A DNA stretch of 64,000 nucleotides, from contig JAAXWO010000008.1 in assembly GCA_013334965.1 (NCBI GenBank), positions 62,001 through 126,000 on the forward strand, given 5' to 3'. Source of the DNA: Chlorobiaceae bacterium (GTDB lineage: Bacteria > Bacteroidota > Chlorobiia > Chlorobiales > Chlorobiaceae). Of the stretch, positions 56,211-64,000 are shown one piece after another. The stretch's first letter is position 1. Every line of letters starts with the position of its first letter. The notes under the pieces were generated by a model. The model was not told where the DNA came from and searched no databases. It saw only the letters and a list, made by a program, of their open reading frames with translations. Made by a program: the position numbers and the translations under genes.

Positions 56211-58345
56211 AATCCGTTGACTTTTGTTTTGATGTTTTTTTTCCTACGAGGAGATTGCCGCATAAAATAACGCTGGCTGTCGATTCCAGTGCGGCCATGC
56301 CGTTTCCGTCTTGAAAATGTCCCGTCCGCGTTCATCTCCCACGATTTGACATTATCGCTCAGGATCATCTCGAGATCTGCCTTCACCGACTCTACCAGGC
56401 GTCTGTCGACGACCGGAAAAATCGTCTCTACGCGCTTGTCGAGGTTTCGCGGCATGAAATCCGCGCTTCCGAGAAACAGCTCTGCCGTGCCGCCATTGTT
56501 AAAGCAATAAACCCTGCTGTGTTCGAGGAACCTTCCGATGACACTTATCACCCGTATGTTCTCGCTGACGCCGGGCATCCCGGGCTTCAGGCAGCAGATG
56601 CCGCGGATAATCAGGTCGATCCTGACCCCGGCGACGGAAGCGCCATACAACGCACTGATGATCTCTTCGTCAACAAGGGCATTCATCTTGAGCACGATTC
56701 GACCGCAGCCTTCCCGTTTCTGCCAGTCCACCTCACGCTGGATCATCTCCATAATCCGTTTCCGGGTATTGACTGGCGAGACGATCAGCGACCTGTATTT
56801 CCTGTTCTTGGAATATCCGGTAAGGGAGTTGAAGAGTTCGGAAACATCGTCGGCAAGTGCCCGGTTGGTCGTAAAGTAACTGTAATCGGTATATATCTTG
56901 GCTGTAACCGGATTGTAGTTTCCGGTACCGAGATGCAGGTAGTGGCAAAGCCTGCCATGCTCCCGACGGACGATCAATGTAAGCTTCGCATGGGTCTTCA
57001 GGCCCGGCAAACCATAGACGACGTGTGCGCCGACATCTTCGAGCGCCCTTGCCCAAACGATGTTGTTCTCTTCGTCAAACCGGGCCTTGAGTTCGACGAG
57101 CACTGCGACCTGCTTTCCCTGCTCGACAGCGAACATCAACGCCTCAACAACCGGCGAGTTGCTTCCGATCCTGTAGAGGGTCTGCTTGATCGACAGGACA
57201 TCGGGATCCCTGGCTGCCTGCCAGACAAGATCGACGACCGGATTGAACGAATCGTAAGGATGGTGCAGCAGCACGTCTTGCGCTCGAAGCGCAGAAAAAA
57301 TGTTCGGCCTGGCTTCCATAGGATTGCTGGGCACGAACGGCTCGTCCTTCAGCTCGGGCCGGTCGATCTTCAGAAGCTCGATGACGGAGCTCATTCCAAG
57401 CACGCCTCCGATCTCATAGACATTCCGCTCATAAACCTCCAGGTTGTTCATGAGCAGCTTCCGGATCGAAACGGGCATATCGGGTGTGATGTCGAGCCGC
57501 ACGACCTTGCCGTAGCGACGTGACCTGATTCCCTGTTCGATGCTTTCCAGCAGGTCGCCCGCCTCGTCCTCCTCAATCTCGATATCCGCATCGCGAATGA
57601 TCCGGAACGGATGGCACTGCATGATCCTCATCTTCGGGAAAAGCTGTGACAGGTTGTGCTCGATCAGCTCCTCCAGCCACATCAGGCGAATACGGTCATC
57701 TTCGAAATCAAGCCCCTGGACTTCATCCAGCCTGAGTATCCTCGGAAGGATTCCCGGCACCTTGACACGGGCGAATTTTTCCGTACCGCTCTCTTCGTCC
57801 TTGAGTTCGATGGCCAGATTCAGCGACAGGTTTGACATGAACGGGAACGGATGCCCCGTATCGAAGGCAAGCGGCGTCAGCACCGGATAGATCTCCTCCC
57901 TGAAATAGTCCTGGAGAATCGACTGCTGCGATGGAGAGAGCATGGAGGCGCTGATGAACTCGATGCCCCTCTTCTCGAGTTCAGGACAGATATCCTGGAA
58001 AAAGCAGTCATTACGCTGCTGTAGATGTTCGATCACCCGTTGCCGAATTTTCTCGACCGTTTCCAGAGGGGTCAGGCCGTCAACCGTACGATCCATGATG
58101 CCGGCGGCGCACTGCTCGTCGAGACCGGCGACCCTGATCATGAAAAACTCATCGAGATTCGAACTGAATATGGAAACGAACTTTACCCGTTCAAGCAGAG
58201 GATGGGAGCCATCATCGATTGCCTCCTGAAGCACACGTTGGTTGAAGTCCATCCAACTGAGCTCCCTGTTCACATAGTGGGAAGGGTCATGCATGGCTGG
58301 CACGACAGTTGCAACCGCCAAGGTCCTGGATTCACCGTTCTTCAT
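56207..58345 (-). CDS. ppk1: Polyphosphate kinase 1
   Basis: 712 residues from ATG 58345, which overlaps the cycloligase stop (ATGA); an in-frame start six codons earlier exists. [17 protein letters not shown] and [17 protein letters not shown] at the N-end, [31 protein letters not shown] with the phosphorylated His region, [19 protein letters not shown] and the second HKD-like site [11 protein letters not shown] are all present. It makes polyphosphate from ATP. Confidence 0.96.
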   Translation of the reverse strand: MKNGESRTLAVATVVPAMHDPSHYVNRELSWMDFNQRVLQEAIDDGSHPLLERVKFVSIFSSNLDEFFMIRVAGLDEQCAAGIMDRTVDGLTPLETVEKIRQRVIEHLQQRNDCFFQDICPELEKRGIEFISASMLSPSQQSILQDYFREEIYPVLTPLAFDTGHPFPFMSNLSLNLAIELKDEESGTEKFARVKVPGILPRILRLDEVQGLDFEDDRIRLMWLEELIEHNLSQLFPKMRIMQCHPFRIIRDADIEIEEDEAGDLLESIEQGIRSRRYGKVVRLDITPDMPVSIRKLLMNNLEVYERNVYEIGGVLGMSSVIELLKIDRPELKDEPFVPSNPMEARPNIFSALRAQDVLLHHPYDSFNPVVDLVWQAARDPDVLSIKQTLYRIGSNSPVVEALMFAVEQGKQVAVLVELKARFDEENNIVWARALEDVGAHVVYGLPGLKTHAKLTLIVRREHGRLCHYLHLGTGNYNPVTAKIYTDYSYFTTNRALADDVSELFNSLTGYSKNRKYRSLIVSPVNTRKRIMEMIQREVDWQKREGCGRIVLKMNALVDEEIISALYGASVAGVRIDLIIRGICCLKPGMPGVSENIRVISVIGRFLEHSRVYCFNNGGTAELFLGSADFMPRNLDKRVETIFPVVDRRLVESVKADLEMILSDNVKSWEMNADGTFSRRKRHGRTGIDSQRYFMRQSPRRKKNIKTKVNGL

Positions 58346-58947
58346 GCCCTCTTGATCAAGCAATTGACAATTTCTTTTTCAGTTACCACCACATCAAGGA
58401 GCTCGTCCCAGGGGTCGCAGGGAACCGATGGAACCTCCTGCAAATCAAAAGCCAACCCAATCCTTAACGGATGGATGCCACAGGCGGAAAGTGTCCCGAA
58501 AAAGCGGTCATACCAGCCCTTTCCATACCCGATACGTCCACCCCGTCTGTCAAATCCAACAAGAGGCACGATCACGGCATCGAAACGATCCTCATCCGAA
58601 AGAAGAAGCGGTTCCGGCACCGGCGAGCCTGGCGCGGATGCCTTGAAGCCCTGTCCTGCGGCATATCTGGCAGCAACCATCCGATCTCGATCAATATAAG
58701 GCAAGTACACCTCTTTCCGCTCAAGACAAAACCATTCAAGAAGCTCCCTCGTGGAAACTTCACGGGCCCGCTCAATTGAAACATAGCAGTGAATCCTCAC
58801 CGCCTTGTGTATCTCCGTCATCGTTTCCAGTCGTCGTTTGATTTCCCCGCTCATCCGGAGCCACTCATCCCCATCCATATCTTTACGCTTCTGGAGAAGT
58901 TCCGTTCTGATCGCACCCTTGCTTTTCGAATGTTGTGAAGAGATCAT
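58342..58947 (-). CDS. 5-formyltetrahydrofolate cyclo-ligase
   Basis: 201 residues. The conserved [11 protein letters not shown] loop and [14 protein letters not shown] identify the family, which closes 5-formyl-THF to methenyl-THF with ATP. First gene of the minus-strand operon that continues into ppk. Confidence 0.93.
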   Translation of the reverse strand: MISSQHSKSKGAIRTELLQKRKDMDGDEWLRMSGEIKRRLETMTEIHKAVRIHCYVSIERAREVSTRELLEWFCLERKEVYLPYIDRDRMVAARYAAGQGFKASAPGSPVPEPLLLSDEDRFDAVIVPLVGFDRRGGRIGYGKGWYDRFFGTLSACGIHPLRIGLAFDLQEVPSVPCDPWDELLDVVVTEKEIVNCLIKRA

Positions 58948-59364
58948 TACCTGAAACCCTGGTTAACGACGCAATACAGCAGGTCGCTGTTGCCGTGACC
59001 GAATGATACAAAATAATAAAACATAACGCGATAACGCAGTGCTGCGCCAATTGGATTCAAAACGGCCGATTGCGACCGTATATCAACCAGGGGTACAATC
59101 AGAGTGCAATCCCAGCGATTCAGGGCTTCCCGAAGCGACCTGACTACGTACAACCATGAGCCGGATCTGATAACAAATAGACGCCCCCTTATGTTAAATA
59201 GTATGGATTGTATTACATTACATGATAAAGGAGTTCCGCCCATGCGCAGGGCTCAGGTTGTTTTATTGAAATCTTACGGCTCAACCCTCTGGCGCCATTT
59301 TAACGCCACCGTGATTTTTTACATTTTTGTTTATTGTTTTATTAAATCATAACCATAGAAAACC
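58948..59364. other. Intergenic region before the chlorosome gene
   Basis: 417 bases. Contains a short ORF with a good RBS (59242-59352), listed separately, and otherwise no gene-like sequence. The minus-strand frame 58947-59243 looks like a chance open frame. Expected to carry promoters for fau-ppk and csm genes. Confidence 0.5.
59242..59352 (+). CDS. Possible 36-residue small membrane peptide
   Basis: ATG 59242 with RBS AAAGGAG eight bases upstream; peptide begins MRRAQVVLLKSYG and ends in a hydrophobic helix (ATVIFYIFVYCFIKS). The stop lies 12 bases before the CsmB/F-type gene. It may be a real small protein, a leader peptide, or chance. Not recognised. Confidence 0.3.
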   Translation: MRRAQVVLLKSYGSTLWRHFNATVIFYIFVYCFIKS

Positions 59365-59601
59365 ATGGCAAACGAATCAGCAGGCAGCAACGGCGTCTTT
59401 TCCGATCTTTTTGTAGCAGTTGGAGACCTCGCCCAGCAGGCAACCGACATCGTCGGTAGCGGCGTCAAGACAGTTTCAGATGCAGTAACTCCGATTGGAA
59501 ACGCATCAGTCCAGCTCTGCACCACCACGATCAACTCTGCGACCCAGCTTATCCAGAGCGTCACCCAGAGCATCACGACGGCACTTGCTCCGAAACAGTA
59601 A
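59365..59601 (+). CDS. Chlorosome envelope protein, CsmB/CsmF family
   Basis: 78 residues, mostly small, hydrophobic and polar (A, T, S, V, G, Q) with a basic end ALAPKQ, as in CsmB/CsmF of Chlorobaculum. Segments GVFSDLFVAVGDLAQQ and TTINSATQLIQSVTQ are typical. These proteins sit in the chlorosome lipid monolayer. Which of CsmB or CsmF cannot be told from sequence alone. No strong RBS is visible. A terminator follows immediately. Confidence 0.85.
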   Translation: MANESAGSNGVFSDLFVAVGDLAQQATDIVGSGVKTVSDAVTPIGNASVQLCTTTINSATQLIQSVTQSITTALAPKQ

Positions 59602-59621
59602 GAATCCCTTCGATTCTCATG

Positions 59622-59657
59622 AAGCGCTTTAGGCTCCGGCCAAAAGCGCTTTTTTTT
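59622..59657 (+). terminator. Terminator of the CsmB/F-type gene
   Basis: A 13-bp stem with one mismatch (59622-59634 with 59639-59651), then a run of eight Ts. Confidence 0.88.
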
Positions 59658-59776
59658 TATAGACTCGTTCCGATACGCGAACCGGGAGCTTCCTTGCTGA
59701 ACCGTATGGAAAAGGAGTCAGACGAAATAGATGAAGTTGATCAGGACAGGATAGCGCTATCTCATGATCGGGGGCA

Positions 59777-59810
59777 AAAAAAAACTGCATGAAGATTTCA
59801 TGCAGTTTTT
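59777..59810. terminator. Bidirectional terminator between the convergent chlorosome genes
   Basis: A perfect 11-bp stem (59783-59793 with 59797-59807) and three-base loop, with A run before and T run after. It probably terminates the csmE-like gene on the minus strand. Confidence 0.82.
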
Positions 59811-59872
59811 AAAGATTACGCCGAATAAACAGCGCAGATATCAATGTGTCTACAGTCTGCTATCAGGCAGTA

Positions 59873-60133
59873 TCAGGAGTCAAAGCGGCTCGTGATCTCC
59901 TTGGTCGGAGCAGCGTAACCTGAAACCTTCGGAGAACTTCCCCTGAGGCTTCCGCCTGCGCTTCCGCCATAAAGATAAGGATAGGCATTGGCGCCAAGCC
60001 GTTTTGTGGTCTTCCCGATGTTTTCCAGGGCATCACCGACTACCCACCAGTGACCATCGATAAAAACCTCGAGAAACCTACCGTAGGCTTCAGCTCCCTG
60101 TACAAACGCTCCCGATGCTCCGTTCATGGCCAT
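59873..60133 (-). CDS. csmE: Chlorosome protein of CsmA/CsmE family (bacteriochlorophyll a-binding type)
   Basis: 86 residues. Aligns by eye with CsmA: LEVFIDGHWWVVGDALENIG corresponds to the CsmA segment whose His (next to Trp) binds bacteriochlorophyll a in the baseplate; the His-Trp is kept. The tail after SLRGSS (PKVSGYAAPTK...) matches the C-terminal propeptide of CsmA. The extra residues and lack of csmC nearby favour CsmE over CsmA. Convergent with the CsmB/F gene. Confidence 0.85.
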   Translation of the reverse strand: MAMNGASGAFVQGAEAYGRFLEVFIDGHWWVVGDALENIGKTTKRLGANAYPYLYGGSAGGSLRGSSPKVSGYAAPTKEITSRFDS

Positions 60134-60597
60134 GTATCCCGTTAAGGGTTAATATTTTATTGTTGCTTGAAGATAAGCAAACGTGCCGTCAACACAAAAT
60201 TATTGTCCGGCTGTAAATTCATCGACCTGAAAACCATCAGCCTCCCCCCCATCACCTCAGGATTCCTTCACACGAGGATTTACAGACACTGGTTGCGGAT
60301 CGTAAACATTAAAGGCTCCGAAACGCTTCACTCCCGGCAAAGGCACCGTTGAAACCTGACTCTTTCATTCCCAGGATTCAATCGATGTTTCAACAATGAG
60401 GTCGCTCAAAACAATCTCTTTGCTATTTAAAGCTCTTTATATCACAAGCACCAGTCAACAAAAAAAACCTTGATGCAACTGGATACACAAAAGATCCTCC
60501 CTGGCGATACTGGGCGTCAGATGGTTGGATAGGTTGATGCAGAGCCTTAGATTTAATGGTTTACCGGAACTGTAAAACTCCCCCCGCCCTACCGATT
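60134..60597. other. Divergent intergenic region between chlorosome and FAA hydrolase genes
   Basis: 464 bases, no gene seen. The frame of the hydrolase is open from 60556, but homology starts at ATG 60598. AT-rich region near 60150 probably holds the csmE promoter. Confidence 0.5.
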
Positions 60598-61320
60598 ATG
60601 CCTGTATCTCTCAATCGAACTGCCATCGCCCCGTTTTCGATCTTCTGCGTCGGCAAGAACTATCCCGACCATGCACGCGAAATGGAGTCCTGGGAGAGTG
60701 GAAAAAATGGCGGCAAACCTGAATCGCATCAACAGGAACCGATCATTTTCATGAAGCCTGCCTCGGCGCTCTCGAACGACGGTACGACATCGATTCCAGT
60801 GTTCGAGGGTCAGCCTGTCAGTTCCTGCCTGCACTATGAGGCGGAGTTGGTGCTTCAGATCGGAACCGACGCTGAACAGACAAGCATTGAAGACGCGCCC
60901 GGCTTGATCAGCGGCTATGCCGCCGGCCTTGACATGACGCTGAGGGACGTGCAGCTACAGGCAAAAAAGGCCGGCAACCCATGGCTTAAAAGCAAAGGGT
61001 TCCGTCGGAGTGCGCTCGTCTCGAAATTCATGACTCCTGATTCCGCAGGATCGTGGAGCGACCTGTCGATATCGTTGCGCCTTGACGGCGCGCTTGTCCA
61101 GAGCTCCCCGGTTTCAAAAATGACCTTTTCACCGGCCTATCTGGTGCACTATTTGTCTTATATTTACGGACTGCGCGCAGGCGACCTCATCTTCACCGGA
61201 ACCCCTGCAGGAGTTGGAAGCGTGAGCCCCGGCAACCGGCTCGAAGCATCAATTGAAACCCGAGGCAAACATGACTCGCCTCCGATCGCACTCGTAACAC
61301 TCGAAGCTATCGTCTCCTGA
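60598..61320 (+). CDS. Fumarylacetoacetate-hydrolase-family protein
   Basis: 240 residues from ATG 60598. FCVGKNYPDHAREM near the start, the acidic metal ligands in HYEAELVLQIG and GLDMTLRD, and DLIFTGTPAGVGSVSPG are characteristic of small FAH hydrolases (acylpyruvase type). They cleave or decarboxylate 2-oxo diacids with Mg2+. Located 18 bases before pyrC and possibly cotranscribed. Confidence 0.93.
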   Translation: MPVSLNRTAIAPFSIFCVGKNYPDHAREMESWESGKNGGKPESHQQEPIIFMKPASALSNDGTTSIPVFEGQPVSSCLHYEAELVLQIGTDAEQTSIEDAPGLISGYAAGLDMTLRDVQLQAKKAGNPWLKSKGFRRSALVSKFMTPDSAGSWSDLSISLRLDGALVQSSPVSKMTFSPAYLVHYLSYIYGLRAGDLIFTGTPAGVGSVSPGNRLEASIETRGKHDSPPIALVTLEAIVS

Positions 61321-61338
61321 ACCATTTTTCCATAAAAC

Positions 61339-62658
61339 ATGAGCACTATTTTCCAGAACGCAAGGTTATTGAACCCGGCTGAAAACCTGGACACCATAGG
61401 ATCGATGAAAATCGGTGACGATGGCGTCATCGAGAAGATCGCAATCGGGCCCGATACGATCACTGCCCGAGAAGAGGATACCGTCATCAATCTGGACGGA
61501 AAGATCCTTGCGCCAGGATTGTTCGACATGCATTGCCATTTCAGGGAACCGGGACAGGAATACAAGGAGACCCTTGAATCCGGAGCGGCCGCAGCCGCAG
61601 CCGGAGGGTTCACCGGCGTTGCACTCATGCCGAACACCAAACCTGTCATCGACAGTCCGCTGGGCGTGGCATACATCCGTCACCACAGCGCCGGACTGCC
61701 GGTCGATCTGGAGGTCATCGGAGCGATGACCGTGGAAAGCCGTGGCGAAACGCTCGCGCCTTACGGCAAATACTGCTCTTACGGAGTCAAGGCTGTTTCG
61801 GACGACGGGACAGCCGTCCAGAACACTCAGATCATGAGGCTTGCAATCGAATATGCGGCCAATTTCGACCTGCTCCTGATCCAGCATGCCGAAGACAAGG
61901 ATCTTACCGCCGGCGGCATAATGAATGAGGGCACTTATTCAGCCATTCTCGGGCTCAAGGGCATCCCGGAAGTTGCCGAACCGATCATGATCGCCCGCGA
62001 CCTCCAGTTGCTCTCCTGGCTGAAAAAGCACAAGTTGAACGGCGCCATGCCGGAACCCCGCTACCATGTCGCCCATATAAGCACCGCAGCATCAGTCGAA
62101 CTGGTCCGTCATGCGAAAGCATCCGGCCTCAAGGTCACCTGTGAAGTCACCCCTCATCATTTCACCCTGTCCGATGAAGACCTTGCCAACGCGACAGACA
62201 AGGGGAACTACATCATGAAACCCCCGCTCGTATCGAGGGAGAACCAGGCTGCGCTCATCGAAGGACTCAGGGACGGCACCATCGACGCAATCGCAACCGA
62301 TCATGCACCTCATGCCAAACATGAAAAAGAGTGCCCGCCTGACCAGGCGTCGTTCGGCATCATCGGGCTCGAAACAGCTCTTGGCCTTACCATAAGCGAG
62401 CTGGTGGAAAAAAAGGTGGTTTCCCTGTTTCGCGCAGTCGAGCTGCTGTCAACAAACCCGAGGCGAATTCTCGGGCTGGAAAAGATCCTGTTCAAGGCCG
62501 GGGAAAAAGCAAACCTGTGCATCATCGATACAGAGTGCTCATGGACGGTAAACGAAGAGTCGTTCCGATCAAAATCAAGAAACACTCCTTTCATGGGCCG
62601 CACGCTTAAAGGCAAATCCATGGGCGTTTTTCACAACGGGAAACTCATGATGAACTAA
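61339..62658 (+). CDS. pyrC: Dihydroorotase
   Basis: 439 residues. Metal-site start FDMHCHFREPGQEYKET, GGFTGVALMPNTKPV, the HVAHIST zinc-ligand region, and DAIATDHAPHAKHEKECPPD near the C-end identify a class I dihydroorotase. It closes carbamoyl aspartate to dihydroorotate in pyrimidine synthesis. Confidence 0.95.
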   Translation: MSTIFQNARLLNPAENLDTIGSMKIGDDGVIEKIAIGPDTITAREEDTVINLDGKILAPGLFDMHCHFREPGQEYKETLESGAAAAAAGGFTGVALMPNTKPVIDSPLGVAYIRHHSAGLPVDLEVIGAMTVESRGETLAPYGKYCSYGVKAVSDDGTAVQNTQIMRLAIEYAANFDLLLIQHAEDKDLTAGGIMNEGTYSAILGLKGIPEVAEPIMIARDLQLLSWLKKHKLNGAMPEPRYHVAHISTAASVELVRHAKASGLKVTCEVTPHHFTLSDEDLANATDKGNYIMKPPLVSRENQAALIEGLRDGTIDAIATDHAPHAKHEKECPPDQASFGIIGLETALGLTISELVEKKVVSLFRAVELLSTNPRRILGLEKILFKAGEKANLCIIDTECSWTVNEESFRSKSRNTPFMGRTLKGKSMGVFHNGKLMMN

Positions 62659-62679
62659 ACGCATGATCAGGAAGCAACT

Positions 62680-62715
62680 AAAGGGCAAGTGAGTTTGTTC
62701 TTTGCCCTTTTTTTG
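62680..62715 (+). terminator. Terminator after pyrC
   Basis: A 9-bp stem (62680-62688 with 62702-62710) with a 13-base loop, then Ts to about 62715. Confidence 0.85.
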
Positions 62716-62780
62716 TTACTTTCCATATCTTTTAGCTGGATTTATAGCATAGCTTCAACCCAAAGTATTTCTGACACGAC

Positions 62781-62972
62781 ATGGCCAAGAAACAATCGTT
62801 CGGCGACAAGGCAAAAAAAGGCACTGCTGATTTCAAAGTTGCAAAACTGGTCTATTCAGTAAAGTCTGAAAAAACCAACGCATGGAAGTTCGTAGAGAAG
62901 AATGTCCGCATTCCAAACGGAGAAAATGAGCAGGACATCATCAAGAAAGCCATCAGCGAACACGGCAAATAA
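62781..62972 (+). CDS. Small basic protein of unknown function
   Basis: 63 residues, strongly basic (K-rich N-end MAKKQSFGDKAKKGTADFK), then VAKLVYSVKSEKTNAWKFVE and a short helix. Resembles small ribosome- or nucleic-acid-linked proteins (DUF4295-like in shape), but I do not claim the family. Terminated upstream by the pyrC hairpin, so it has its own promoter; TAA 62970-62972. Confidence 0.7.
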   Translation: MAKKQSFGDKAKKGTADFKVAKLVYSVKSEKTNAWKFVEKNVRIPNGENEQDIIKKAISEHGK

Positions 62973-63023
62973 TTGCTGTGTGAACAGCCTTCTGCTCCAC
63001 CGCTTATCGTTCATCTTCCACGC

Positions 63024-63827
63024 ATGACCGATCACCGATATCCTTCCCGGGACAACGCCTCCCGGGAATGGTTCGAAGACTGGTTCAGCAATCCACTCTA
63101 CCTGAAAGTCTACCATCACCGCGACAGCGCGGAGGCGGAACTTTGTGTAGAGACCATTCTGAGAATCACCGGCACACCGACCAATAGCCTCCGCCCGGTG
63201 CTTGACATCGCCTGCGGTGCGGGTCGTCACGCCATAGCAATGGCTCACCTCGGATTACAGGTAACGGCCAATGACCTTTCCGCCTTCCTCCTTGGCCTTG
63301 CAGAGAAAGAGGCCGAAAACAGAGGACTCGATATCGAATTCACCTGTTCCGATATGCGGAGCATCAGCCTTGAGCGTGAATTCGACCTCATTGTGCAGCT
63401 TTTCTCAAGCTTCGGATACTTCGAAACCGATGAAGAGGATCAGGCCGTTATAAGAAACGTTGCCGAAATGCTCAGTCCTGAAGGCTGGTATGTGCTCGAT
63501 CTCATCAATCCCCAATACCTCAAAAAGCACATTGTCCTCCGCACCGAAAAATCGGTCGACACTCTCTCGATCACCGAAGAGCGGGAACTGACGGACAGGA
63601 ACGTCTGTAAAACAATCACCATCAAGGACGTGAACGGTGATGAATGCTCTTACAGTGAATCGATGAGGCTATTCTCCCCTGCCGAAATATCAACGTTGCT
63701 GGAAAGTGAGAACCTGGAGGTAAAATTCATTGCCGGGGATTACAGGGGGCACGAATTCCAGGAGAACACGTCGCCGAGAATGATTCTGTTTACCCGCAAA
63801 AAGAGAAAGGCCCCAAACGTGCTTTAG
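63024..63827 (+). CDS. Class I SAM-dependent methyltransferase
   Basis: 267 residues from ATG 63024 (the frame opens at TTG 62973). Motif I VLDIACGAGRHAIAMAHLG, motif II/III TCSDMRSI and EFDLIVQLFSSFGYF, and the MLSPEGWYVLDLINP segment fit the Methyltransf_25/11 family. Substrate unknown. It follows the small basic gene by 51 bases. Confidence 0.9.
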   Translation: MTDHRYPSRDNASREWFEDWFSNPLYLKVYHHRDSAEAELCVETILRITGTPTNSLRPVLDIACGAGRHAIAMAHLGLQVTANDLSAFLLGLAEKEAENRGLDIEFTCSDMRSISLEREFDLIVQLFSSFGYFETDEEDQAVIRNVAEMLSPEGWYVLDLINPQYLKKHIVLRTEKSVDTLSITEERELTDRNVCKTITIKDVNGDECSYSESMRLFSPAEISTLLESENLEVKFIAGDYRGHEFQENTSPRMILFTRKKRKAPNVL

Positions 63828-63893
63828 CAATACGTTCGAGGCCCTTGAAGATCAGAGAGGCCAGCTTGTTGGCCCTCCTGTGCGCAGCAACAA

Positions 63894-64000
63894 TCAGTGC
63901 AGCAGTTTATTGTCGCGATACCATTCAAAGGTCCGCCTGACGGTTTTTTCATGGGGTTCGTAACGCATACCCAGCTCACGGCTTGCCTTTGAAGAGTCAA
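63894..64000 (-). CDS. C-terminal end of an NAD-dependent epimerase/dehydratase-like protein (partial)
   Basis: The frame enters from the right edge and stops at TGA 63894-63896. Its 34 visible residues (DSSKASRELGMRYEPHEK, then TVRRTFEWYRDNKLLH) match the C-end of extended SDRs such as HpnA or dihydroflavonol reductase-like enzymes, where DSSKA-RELG-P lies before a final helix. The active site is outside the window. Confidence 0.75.
   Translation of the reverse strand, partial: DSSKASRELGMRYEPHEKTVRRTFEWYRDNKLLH

Noticed and set aside
60348-60394. gttgaaac and gtttcaac 31 bases apart, like CRISPR repeat ends
   Set aside because: Only one short inverted pair, with no repeated unit or spacer.
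63807-63846. Hairpin over the methyltransferase stop codon
   Set aside because: Arms pair poorly with a bulge and there is no T run.

Overview
The window is chromosomal DNA from a green sulfur bacterium (Chlorobiaceae, probably genus Chlorobium). The diagnostic genes are two chlorosome envelope proteins (CsmB/CsmF type at 59.4 kb, CsmA/CsmE type at 59.9 kb) and the two-subunit ATP-citrate lyase aclB-aclA (20.0-23.1 kb), the key enzyme of the reductive TCA cycle. The rest is mostly ordinary housekeeping and transport on both strands. I saw no tRNA, rRNA, CRISPR array or intact insertion sequence.

Layout. 0-5.9 kb: periplasmic redox block (end of a c-type cytochrome, a cytochrome c lipoprotein, a cupredoxin, a DUF3570 outer-membrane protein, ApbE flavin transferase, DsbD). 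6-7.5 kb: lipoyl synthase and a CPBP-like membrane protein. 7.8-13.1 kb: cupin plus a complete HlyD/ABC/ABC-2 export operon. 13.1-16.7 kb: an AT-rich accessory stretch with a 22-bp inverted repeat pair, an unannotated 41-residue membrane-protein ORF, a CsoR/CstR-like operator before a rhodanese, a VIT-type metal transporter, a small beta-barrel and a DUF4282 protein. 17-19.7 kb: NmrA-like and SDR oxidoreductases and a phosphate acyltransferase. 20-23.1 kb: aclBA. 23.2-26.9 kb: lgt, a decayed ABC ATPase, a GDT1-type transporter, a lipocalin, a GNAT enzyme and two rubredoxins. 27-30.3 kb: two LolC/E-type permeases flanking a LysE exporter. 30.5-35.1 kb: branched-chain amino-acid type ABC importer. 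35.4-37.6 kb: a diguanylate cyclase paired with a PstS-like binding protein.

37.8-48.9 kb: arginine biosynthesis (argCJBF-argR-argG, then argH), split by a four-gene block of exported proteins of unknown function. 48.9-53.7 kb: a tail-specific protease, class II fructose-bisphosphate aldolase and an M20 amidohydrolase. 54.3-58.9 kb: a tightly coupled operon on the minus strand (formyl-THF cycloligase, ppk, rpiB, CBS protein, cytochrome c, and a frameshifted SpoIIAA-like gene). 59.2-60.1 kb: chlorosome genes. 60.6-64 kb: FAA hydrolase, pyrC, a small basic protein, a methyltransferase and the end of an NAD-dependent epimerase-like gene.

The most unusual items are the CsoR/CstR-like operator by the rhodanese, the inverted-repeat-bounded stretch with its small membrane-protein ORF, the exported four-gene block inside the arginine locus, the one-base frameshift in the SpoIIAA-like gene, and an ABC exporter whose two ATPases carry complementary defects that would leave one consensus ATP site. 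All functions are inferred from the sequence by eye; no database search was possible.
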